Positions 15,328 through 21,145 of a stretch of DNA of 35,557 nt are shown here, one piece after another. Location: positions 1 to 35,557 of the forward strand of contig CANRKN010000010.1 of assembly GCA_947631215.1 (NCBI GenBank). Reading direction: 5' to 3'. The translations under genes and the position numbers were made by a program. Under the pieces are notes generated by a model. That model ran no database searches. It worked only from the letters and a program-made list of their open reading frames with translations, and was not told the DNA's origin. The DNA comes from an uncultured Oscillospiraceae bacterium (GTDB lineage: Bacteria; Bacillota_A; Clostridia; Oscillospirales; Oscillospiraceae). The stretch's first letter is position 1. The number at the start of each line of letters is the position of its first letter.

Positions 15328-16164
15328 TTATTGTGCGCTCAGCGCAAGATCGCAGAGCTCAGTGGTATAATAGGCCTCGCTGGCCACCGTGCCCTCAGGG
15401 GCTTCGCTTTTATCACTGGAGATATGCTTCTTGACCCAGAAGACCGCGTCGGCACGGCCGCTGGAAAGGGCCAGGGTCCGGGCGCCGCTGTCCACCTGGA
15501 CCAGCTCGATATTGAGCTCCAGCCGCTGGGCGATCTCGGCCAGCACGGCGGTGTTGAAGCCCGCGGCGCTGCCGGCGTCATCCACGTAGTCCATGGGGGG
15601 CACATCGCCGGTCACGGCCACGGTGACAGTGTCGGCGCCATCAAAGGCAGGGAACGCCACGGCCTCGGGCTCCTCTCCGGCGATCACGCCGTCGATGTAT
15701 TCCGCGGCCAGCTCATCCAGCGTGCCGTCGTCTTCCATGGCCTTGATGGCCTCGCTGAAGCTGTCGCATAGCGCCGCGTCCTCCTCCAGGAAGAGCATGC
15801 TGTACTCTATCGGCTGATCTGCCAGGGGATGGTTCTCGGCGTAGGCGTCGTTCCGGGACAGGACGTACTGCACCGTGGGCTCGTCGACTATGGCGAGCCG
15901 GATATATCCGGCGTCCAGGGCCATCAGCAGCTCGGAAAGGCTATGATAATAAACGGTCTCCATACCATTCTCTTTGAGCATAGGGAACTTGTCAGGCTCC
16001 TCTGTTCTGATCCTATCAGTCGTTTCGTCTAATTCTTCCTCGCTCAACGTCAGGTTCGTGAGCATACCGATCCGTATTTCGGGCTCCTCTCCCGCGGCCA
16101 AGGCGGGGACGGCGAGGGCCAGCGCCATGAACAGCGCCAGCACAAGAGCGATTATTTTCTTCAT
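15328..16164 (-). CDS. Circularly permuted family 3 substrate-binding protein, SBP4 (278 aa)
   Basis: Secreted binding protein with signal peptide ...VPALAAGEE and no lipobox. Lobe 2 comes first ('VYYHSLSELLMALDAGYIRL', 'DEPTVQY', 'MEDDGTLDELAAEYIDG'), then lobe 1 ('VTVAVTGDVPPMDYVDDAG', 'LELNIELVQVDSGARTLALS'). The expected 'SEPYY' is 'SEAYY' here. The segment after 'RADAVFW' is 'VKKHISSDKSEAPEGT', again without the arginine seen in classical amino-acid binders and different from every other copy, so ligand choice probably differs. Closest to SBP5, with which it shares the long linker 'VIAGEEPEAVAFPAFDGADT' exactly. Start ATG 16164 with a GGAGAAC site. Confidence 0.88.
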   Translation of the reverse strand: MKKIIALVLALFMALALAVPALAAGEEPEIRIGMLTNLTLSEEELDETTDRIRTEEPDKFPMLKENGMETVYYHSLSELLMALDAGYIRLAIVDEPTVQYVLSRNDAYAENHPLADQPIEYSMLFLEEDAALCDSFSEAIKAMEDDGTLDELAAEYIDGVIAGEEPEAVAFPAFDGADTVTVAVTGDVPPMDYVDDAGSAAGFNTAVLAEIAQRLELNIELVQVDSGARTLALSSGRADAVFWVKKHISSDKSEAPEGTVASEAYYTTELCDLALSAQ

Positions 16165-16197
16165 GTTCTGTTCTCCTTTTGAAAATCTTTAATTTCA

Positions 16198-16214
16198 AAA
16201 GCCTATGGGGCCTT
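16198..16214 (-). promoter_or_regulatory. Short intercistronic hairpin between SBP5 and SBP4
   Basis: In the transcript AAGGCC pairs with GGCTTT around a 5-base loop, using one G-U pair. It is placed like the hairpins at 15304-15320 and 17092-17108 and shares the flanking 'ATCGAAGG' context. Confidence 0.45.
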
Positions 16215-16221
16215 CGATTTG

Positions 16222-17058
16222 TTATTGTGCGTTCAGCACGAGATTGCAGAGCGCGGCGGTGTAATAGGTCTCGCCGGCCACCGTCCCCGCGGGGGCGTCG
16301 TCCACATCGTCGATAGAGGTGTTGTCCTGGACCCAGAAGGCCGCATCCGCGCGGCCGCTGGCCAGGGCCAGGGTCCGGGCGCCGCTGTCCACCTGGATGA
16401 GCTCGATGTTGAGCTCCAGGCGCTGGGCGATCTCGGCCAGAACAGCGGTGTTGAAGCCCGCGGCATGGCCGGCGTCGTCCACGTAGTCCATGGGGGGCAC
16501 GTCGCCGGTCACGGCCACGGTGACGGTGTCGGCGCCGTCAAAGGCGGGAAACGCCACGGCCTCCGGCTCCTCGCCGGCGATCACGCCGTCAATGTACTCC
16601 GCGGCCAGCTCGTCCAGGGTGCCGTCGTCCTTCATGGCGGTGATGGCCTCGCTGAACTGGTCGCACAGCTCGGCGTCCTCCTCCGGGAAGAGCATGCTGT
16701 ACTCCAGCGTCTGATCTTCCGCGGGATGGTACTCGGCGTAGGCGTCGTTCCGGGACAGGACATACTTCACCGTGGGCTCGTCGGCTACGGCGAGCTGGAT
16801 ATGCCCGGCATCCAGGGCCATCAGCATCTCGGCCAGGCTGTGATAATAGATGACCTCTACATCATGCTCCTGGAGCAGGGGGTACTCGCCGCCGTTGTTT
16901 TTGAACTCTTCCACGTCGGCTTCCGATTCCTCCTCCGTCTGGGACAGAAGCTCCAGGCGGCCGATCTTCATCTCAGGCATTTTCTCCGCCGCCAGGGCGG
17001 GGACGGCGAGGGCCAGCGCCATGACCAGCGCCAGCGCAAGGGCGATCAGTTTCTTCAT
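16222..17058 (-). CDS. Circularly permuted family 3 substrate-binding protein, SBP5 (278 aa)
   Basis: First of the five tandem copies and the one next to the ATPase gene (56-nt gap). Signal peptide ...VPALAAEK lacks a lipobox. Lobe 2 is at ~residues 28-160 ('IYYHSLAEMLMALDAGHIQL', 'DEPTVKY', 'YSMLFPEED', 'MKDDGTLDELAAEYIDG'). Lobe 1 is at ~175-278 ('VTVAVTGDVPPMDYVDDAG', 'LELNIELIQVDSGARTLALA'); the usual 'SEPYY' is 'GETYY'. The segment following 'RADAAFW' is acidic (VQDNTSIDDVDDAPAGT). Together with SBP4 it likely arose by the most recent duplication. Start ATG 17058 with an AAAAGGAG site. Binding ligand unknown. Confidence 0.88.
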   Translation of the reverse strand: MKKLIALALALVMALALAVPALAAEKMPEMKIGRLELLSQTEEESEADVEEFKNNGGEYPLLQEHDVEVIYYHSLAEMLMALDAGHIQLAVADEPTVKYVLSRNDAYAEYHPAEDQTLEYSMLFPEEDAELCDQFSEAITAMKDDGTLDELAAEYIDGVIAGEEPEAVAFPAFDGADTVTVAVTGDVPPMDYVDDAGHAAGFNTAVLAEIAQRLELNIELIQVDSGARTLALASGRADAAFWVQDNTSIDDVDDAPAGTVAGETYYTAALCNLVLNAQ

Positions 17059-17091
17059 TTTACAGGTCTCCTTTTAAAAGTATTTATCTCA

Positions 17092-17108
17092 AAAGCCCGT
17101 TGGGCCTT
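17092..17108 (-). promoter_or_regulatory. Short intercistronic hairpin between ATPase and SBP5 genes
   Basis: In the transcript AAGGCCC pairs with GGGCTTT around a 3-base loop (one G-U pair), just after the ATPase stop at 17115. It is the third member of the AAGGCCC/GGGCYTT set in this operon and may let the SBP mRNA accumulate above the ATPase mRNA. Confidence 0.45.
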
Positions 17109-17114
17109 CGATCC

Positions 17115-18206
17115 TCATTCTTTGATGTCGAAGCTCAGGACGTTGTAGCCGTTTTCCGTGGTGTACTGTATCCCGTCGGCGCAGTTTCTCACGATGGTGG
17201 CGCTCAGCTCGTCCAGCCGGGCGTCCTCCAGGTGGTTCCCGCCGGGGACCGTGTCCCGCAGGACGAACTCCTTCCGCCCGGTCTTTTCCTCGTAGCTGAC
17301 CTGCACGACCACCTTCCCGGCGCCGCCCAGCTCCTGCAGGAAGGTGACAAGCTCCTCCGCCACCAGCTGGACACGGTTCGCCGCCCGCCTGGAGAAGGCG
17401 TATCGGGCGCAGTAGGTGCGCATCTGGGCCAGCAGGGTATAGAGGTCCAGATCATGCAGGGCGCTTTCGTATGTAAACAGCTTCACCCGCCGGACGAAGG
17501 CCTTCGTCTTCTCCCCCTTGGGGTCATTGAAGAATTCCTCCGGGCTGGCCTGCTCGTATATGCCCCCGTCCGCCAGGAACACCACCCGGCTGGCCACGCT
17601 CCGGGCAAAGTCCATCTCATGGGTCACGATGACGCATGTCAGGCCGTTTTTCACCAGGTTTCGTATCACCGCCAGCACCTCGTCCACCATGGTGGGGTCC
17701 AGGGCGCTGGTGGGCTCGTCGAACAGCACCACCTCCGGCTCCATGGCCAGGCACCGGGCGATGGCCACCCGCTGCTTCTGGCCGCCGGAGAGCTGGCCGA
17801 TGGGCCTGTCCGCCCGCTCCTGCATGCCCACCATGCGCAGGTACCGCATGCCCAGCTCCTTCGCCTTGTCCGCCGGCATGCGGTTCACGAGCCGGGGCGC
17901 CATGGTCACGTTCTCCAGCACGGACAGGTGGGAGAAGAGGTTGAAGTGCTGATACACCATGCCCATGCGCCGGCGGATGCGGTCTATGTCCGCGCCTTTG
18001 GCCGTCAGCTCCTCCCCGTCGATGAACACCTGCCCGGCGGTGGGCCGTTCCAGCAGGTTCATGCACCGCAGGAGGGTGGTCTTGCCGCAGCCGGAGTTGC
18101 CCACCACGGCCACCACGTCGCCCTTCTCCACCGTCATGTTCACGTTCTCCAGCACCCGCGTGGCGCCGAAATCCTTTGTGACGTTTTTCAGTTCGACCAG
18201 GCTCAT
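17115..18206 (-). CDS. ABC transporter ATPase with C-terminal degenerate GHKL (RsbW-like) domain (363 aa)
   Basis: Residues 1 to ~240 are a complete amino-acid-type ABC ATPase: Walker A GNSGCGKTT (36-44), Q-loop 'VYQHFNLF', signature LSGGQ (139-143), Walker B 'VVLFDEPTSALDP' and H-loop 'THEMDF'. This powers import through the permease encoded at 11941-12615. Residues ~245-363 are extra. 'RVQLVAEELVTFLQEL' resembles the N-box helix of RsbW/SpoIIAB-type GHKL ATPases, but the expected Asn is Phe. 'EFVLRDTVPGG' resembles the G1 box DxGxG with the first Gly lost. So the domain is probably a non-catalytic GHKL relative that binds a partner or nucleotide. Ordinary family members end near residue 245. 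First gene of the operon, divergent from the LytTR regulator; weak GGAGC site before ATG 18206. Confidence 0.88.
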   Translation of the reverse strand: MSLVELKNVTKDFGATRVLENVNMTVEKGDVVAVVGNSGCGKTTLLRCMNLLERPTAGQVFIDGEELTAKGADIDRIRRRMGMVYQHFNLFSHLSVLENVTMAPRLVNRMPADKAKELGMRYLRMVGMQERADRPIGQLSGGQKQRVAIARCLAMEPEVVLFDEPTSALDPTMVDEVLAVIRNLVKNGLTCVIVTHEMDFARSVASRVVFLADGGIYEQASPEEFFNDPKGEKTKAFVRRVKLFTYESALHDLDLYTLLAQMRTYCARYAFSRRAANRVQLVAEELVTFLQELGGAGKVVVQVSYEEKTGRKEFVLRDTVPGGNHLEDARLDELSATIVRNCADGIQYTTENGYNVLSFDIKE

Positions 18207-18225
18207 ATGTCATGCTCCGTTCAGA

Positions 18226-18241
18226 AAACGTTACCGTTTAT
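18226..18241. promoter_or_regulatory. Inverted repeat with LytTR-site match in the divergent intergenic region
   Basis: AAACG-TTAC-CGTTT (18226-18239) is a perfect inverted repeat. It overlaps ACCGTTTAT (18233-18241), which fits the published 9-base LytTR half-site pattern (T/A)(A/C)(C/A)GTTN(A/G)(T/G). A second, spaced half-site is not clear. It lies between the operon's first gene and the LytTR regulator promoter, where a regulator could act on both. Confidence 0.4.
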
Positions 18242-18244
18242 GCT

Positions 18245-18273
18245 TTGATTTTTCCGCGTGAATGTGGTAAAGT
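18245..18273 (+). promoter_or_regulatory. Candidate promoter of the LytTR response regulator
   Basis: TTGATT (18245-18250) and TAAAGT (18268-18273) are separated by 17 bases. Transcription would begin near 18280, giving a short leader that includes a GAAGGGGAG ribosome site (18291-18299), an ATG at 18308 and the G10 tract. Confidence 0.5.
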
Positions 18274-18309
18274 AATGAGGTGTTTTGCGGGAAGGGGAGT
18301 TTTGTTCAT

Positions 18310-18319
18310 GGGGGGGGGG
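18310..18319 (+). repeat. G10 homopolymer at the response-regulator start
   Basis: Ten consecutive G bases lie between a well-placed ribosome site (18291-18299) with ATG 18308 and the apparent start ATG 18328. With ten Gs, ATG 18308 is out of frame and stops at TGA 18389-18391. With eight or eleven Gs it would join the regulator frame. The tract could therefore act as a slipped-strand switch, or as a variable ribosome site for ATG 18328. A sequencing error in the run is also possible. Confidence 0.7.
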
Positions 18320-18327
18320 TACAGCTT

Positions 18328-19047
18328 ATGTATGAGGTATTCATCTGCGACGATGACGGGGCCTTTGCGGCCCGGCTCTCGTCCCTTCTGAACCAGGCGT
18401 TCGGGGAGCGGGGCGCCCGGTGCCATGTGAAGATCTATCCCGACCCGGCCCAGGTGCTGTACGCCCTGGAGCGGGGGGAGCGGTGCGAGCTTCTGTTTCA
18501 GGACATCCTCTTCGGCGAGGAGAAGGGCATCCGCTTCGGAAAGCTTTTGCGGGAGAAGAACTGGGATGTGGACCTGGTGTTCGTCACCAGCAGCGAGCAG
18601 TACGCCGTGGCGGGCTATGACGCCCAGCCGCTGCATTACATTCTGAAGCCCGTGGAGCCCCGGCAGCTTATGGAGGTGCTGGACCGGTTCCTGGCCCGGC
18701 GGGCCCCCCATATCCTGTCCCTGGCCACGCCCCAGGGGACGGTGCGCCTTGCCGTATCGGACGCGCTCTATTTTGAGGTGTACAACCACGTGGTGGAACT
18801 GCGCCGCCGGGACGGCAGCGAGAGCTCCTGGCGGGGCACCCTGCAGGAGCTGGAGCGCCAGCTGCCTGCGGGACGGTTCGTGCGGGTACACCGCAGCTAT
18901 CTTGTGAATCTGGAGCACATCGCGGTCATCGGCCGGGACAGGCTCCGGCTGTCCTCCGGGGACATCATCCCCATGGGCCGGGCCGACTACGCCAGCATCC
19001 AGCTGGGCCTGGCCGCCTTTGACCGGAGAAAGCATCCCACTGCCTGA
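18328..19047 (+). CDS. LytTR-family response regulator (239 aa)
   Basis: The receiver domain spans residues 1 to ~122, with acidic pocket 'CDDD' (7-10), likely phospho-acceptor D59 in 'LLFQDI', 'FVTSSEQYAV' and the conserved Lys in 'YILKPVEP'. The LytTR DNA-binding domain spans ~131-239 ('ALYFEVYNHVVEL', 'RFVRVHRSYLVNL', 'GDIIPMGRADY'). It should be phosphorylated by the facing kinase (19051-20964) and control transcription. I chose ATG 18328 because the receiver domain begins there. However, the best ribosome site serves ATG 18308 in another frame across a G10 tract, so the true start is uncertain (GTG 18280 is in frame but has no ribosome site). It ends 3 nt from the convergent kinase gene and is divergent from the ABC operon, which is a likely target. 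Confidence 0.88.
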   Translation: MYEVFICDDDGAFAARLSSLLNQAFGERGARCHVKIYPDPAQVLYALERGERCELLFQDILFGEEKGIRFGKLLREKNWDVDLVFVTSSEQYAVAGYDAQPLHYILKPVEPRQLMEVLDRFLARRAPHILSLATPQGTVRLAVSDALYFEVYNHVVELRRRDGSESSWRGTLQELERQLPAGRFVRVHRSYLVNLEHIAVIGRDRLRLSSGDIIPMGRADYASIQLGLAAFDRRKHPTA

Positions 19048-19050
19048 GTG

Positions 19051-20964
19051 TCAGAGCTGCTCCAGGCAGAAGTCGCTGGTAACGGAAAATTCACCCGGCG
19101 TCCGCTCTAAGAGCAGGGCGCTGTTATATTTTTCGGCGATGGACCGCATGGCGGCCAGGCCGTACCCGTGGCCCGGGCGTTCCCGGGCCTCTTCTTTTTC
19201 GTCCGGGGCGCTGTTGACGCACTGGATGGAGAGGAAGTTCCCTCTGAGGTGCATATCCACCCAGATATGCCGGTCCTGATCCGGCTTCATCCGGCGGCAG
19301 GCCTCCAGGGCGTTTTGCAGAAGGTTGCTCAAAAACACGCTCAAGTCCTCGTCGGCGATATCCAGCTCCTGGGGCACGTTCAGCCGGTGCTCCACCCGGA
19401 TGCCCTCGGCCTTTGCCCGGTCCAGGAAGCTGCCGGCGATCATGTCCACCAAAATGTTCTGGCAGTAGCGCCCGGCGGGAGTCCGGTCCAGGTCGTCGGC
19501 TACGGTGTCCACATACCGCCGGGCCCGCTCCACGTCCCCGTCGGCCAGGATGGCGGACAGGGCCAGCATGTGGTGACGCATCTCGTGGTGCAGGGCGCGG
19601 GTGGAATCCTCTGAGGCCAGGAGCCGCTCATAGCCCGCCATGGTCTGATGCTCCCGCTCCCGGAGTACGTCCATGGTCCGGCGGGTGCGCACGGTCCGGC
19701 GGAACGCCTCCGTCACCACCACGATCACCGCTATGGCGGAGGTGATGTCGGTGACCAGACTCACCACGGGCCAGCTGTTGCCCGCCAGGAGGCCCATCCA
19801 CAGCTCGTCCCGAAAATAGCCGATGAAGTCGCCCTCCCAGGCCCGCACCCGGTTCAGCATATAGATGACCGTCATCCCGGCGGCGATGAGCCCGTAGATG
19901 ACAAGGCGCCGTTTCTCCTGTTTGGTGCGGCCCTTCTGCCGCAGGCCGTCGGCACACAGGCCCACGGTCACTGCCAGCAGTATCACCAGCGTGTCCATCC
20001 CCACCAGGCCCGCATCGCCTTCAGGGGTGCGCCGCAGCAGGAAGAACTCCCAAAGAGCGTCATAGACGGCCCAGACCAGCACCACGCTGAACAGGGGCCA
20101 CTTCCACCGGCTCTTCATCCGCAGCACCAGGTAGAGGTACAGCGGCACCATATACACCGTGCTCAAAAACCGCAGGTCCAGCCGGGAGGTGAGGACGCTG
20201 TAATACCCGGCGTTGGAGATATAGGCCTCCTTCAAAAACAGCATCAGGAAGTAGAGACACAAAAGCAGCGTCCGGCCGTCGGCATTGCTGTTGTAGGCGT
20301 CAACCAGGAACACCAACGCCATCAGCAGCGCCAAAAGCGCGTAGACGGTCATGACGGCGTTATACCGCACCGAGGACACCACGAGCAGCGCCACCAGTCC
20401 GGTGTCCTCGCCGCTCAAAGTGGGATATTCCGGCATCCGCACGCCGCCTGCCGGATAGTAGGTGGTCACGGCCAGCTCCCTGCCCGCATAATCCGGGGGC
20501 AGGGCGATGCGGGTCGTCCGGCCCGACTTGCTCTGTATCCGCCCGATACGGTCCCACTGCCCTTCGTCTGGGTGGACGAAGCCGTCTCCGTCCCGGTCAA
20601 GGCCGGGGAAATCGGAGTAGAGCAGGTCCCCGTCCAGGGCCACGTCCACCCCGTCCTGATAACATACCCACGTAAGCTCCGCCCGGTCGATATCCTCCGT
20701 CATGGAGCGGGTGATGCGCACGGCCAGGGTGTCCTCGGGCAGGTCCAGGTCGAACCCGTCCGTATACACCGGCTCCCAGGGGCGCACGCCGTCGGGCGTC
20801 AGAAGCTCATAGCGCCAGCCGTGGCGCCGTTCCTCCGTGTCTCCAAGGGACATATCGTTCCTGTCGGTGACGCTCAGGAAGGAGAACACGACGAGGACCA
20901 GCGCCGCCACGGCCAGCACCGCGGCGAAGCCCAGGATATACCGTTTTCCGGATAGCCGATCCAT
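19051..20964 (-). CDS. AgrC-type GHKL sensor histidine kinase with 7TM sensor and EF-hand-like loop (637 aa)
   Basis: The start is ATG 20964 rather than an upstream ATG, because AAAGGAGA sits 7 nt before it. An N-terminal membrane helix (~10-31) precedes an extracytoplasmic domain (~32-200). That domain contains 'DRDGDGFVHPDE' (~123-134), with acidic residues at EF-hand positions 1, 3, 5 and 12, so calcium binding is likely. About seven membrane helices follow (~205-420), as in 7TM-DISM receptors. The kinase part has the phospho-His region 'ALHHEMRHHM', the N-box 'SNLLQNALEACRR' and the G-box 'GHGYGLAAMRS', typical of GHKL kinases that pair with LytTR regulators. It converges on that regulator gene and has its own strong promoter. 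The ligand is unknown; calcium may be a cofactor. Confidence 0.9.
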   Translation of the reverse strand: MDRLSGKRYILGFAAVLAVAALVLVVFSFLSVTDRNDMSLGDTEERRHGWRYELLTPDGVRPWEPVYTDGFDLDLPEDTLAVRITRSMTEDIDRAELTWVCYQDGVDVALDGDLLYSDFPGLDRDGDGFVHPDEGQWDRIGRIQSKSGRTTRIALPPDYAGRELAVTTYYPAGGVRMPEYPTLSGEDTGLVALLVVSSVRYNAVMTVYALLALLMALVFLVDAYNSNADGRTLLLCLYFLMLFLKEAYISNAGYYSVLTSRLDLRFLSTVYMVPLYLYLVLRMKSRWKWPLFSVVLVWAVYDALWEFFLLRRTPEGDAGLVGMDTLVILLAVTVGLCADGLRQKGRTKQEKRRLVIYGLIAAGMTVIYMLNRVRAWEGDFIGYFRDELWMGLLAGNSWPVVSLVTDITSAIAVIVVVTEAFRRTVRTRRTMDVLREREHQTMAGYERLLASEDSTRALHHEMRHHMLALSAILADGDVERARRYVDTVADDLDRTPAGRYCQNILVDMIAGSFLDRAKAEGIRVEHRLNVPQELDIADEDLSVFLSNLLQNALEACRRMKPDQDRHIWVDMHLRGNFLSIQCVNSAPDEKEEARERPGHGYGLAAMRSIAEKYNSALLLERTPGEFSVTSDFCLEQL

Positions 20965-21004
20965 CTGCGTTCTCCTTTCAAGATCAAGTTTATCGTGTAC
21001 TTCC

Positions 21005-21034
21005 ATTATTAATGTATCTGGATAGATATGTCAA
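21005..21034 (-). promoter_or_regulatory. Promoter of the sensor kinase gene with internal inverted repeat
   Basis: On the minus strand TTGACA (21029-21034) and AATAAT (21005-21010), or TAATAA one base over, are 17-18 bases apart. The spacer holds the perfect inverted repeat TATCT-GGAT-AGATA (21015-21028). It lies exactly where a regulator would block RNA polymerase. Confidence 0.75.
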
Positions 21035-21095
21035 CGGCTCTATCCCGAATCGACGGAAATGCGACCCGAATCGTGAGGCCCCGGGGCCGGCGCGA

Positions 21096-21126
21096 AAGAG
21101 GGCGGCGCATCCAGCGCCGCCCTCTT
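21096..21126 (-). terminator. Rho-independent terminator after the sugar SBP gene
   Basis: A perfect 13-bp stem AAGAGGGCGGCGC (21096-21108) / GCGCCGCCCTCTT (21114-21126) has a 5-base loop, 20 nt beyond the stop codon of the SBP gene. The T-run is short (CTCTTT), so efficiency is uncertain. Confidence 0.7.
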
Positions 21127-21145
21127 GATCTGTGTTCAAATGTCC

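Noticed and set aside
12620..17058. Five similar SBP genes as an assembly artefact
   Set aside because: Copies differ throughout, including insertions and intergenic sequence, so they are true paralogues.
18280..18327. GTG 18280 as the regulator start
   Set aside because: It would coincide with the expected transcription start, has no ribosome site, and adds a 16-residue extension without receiver-domain character.
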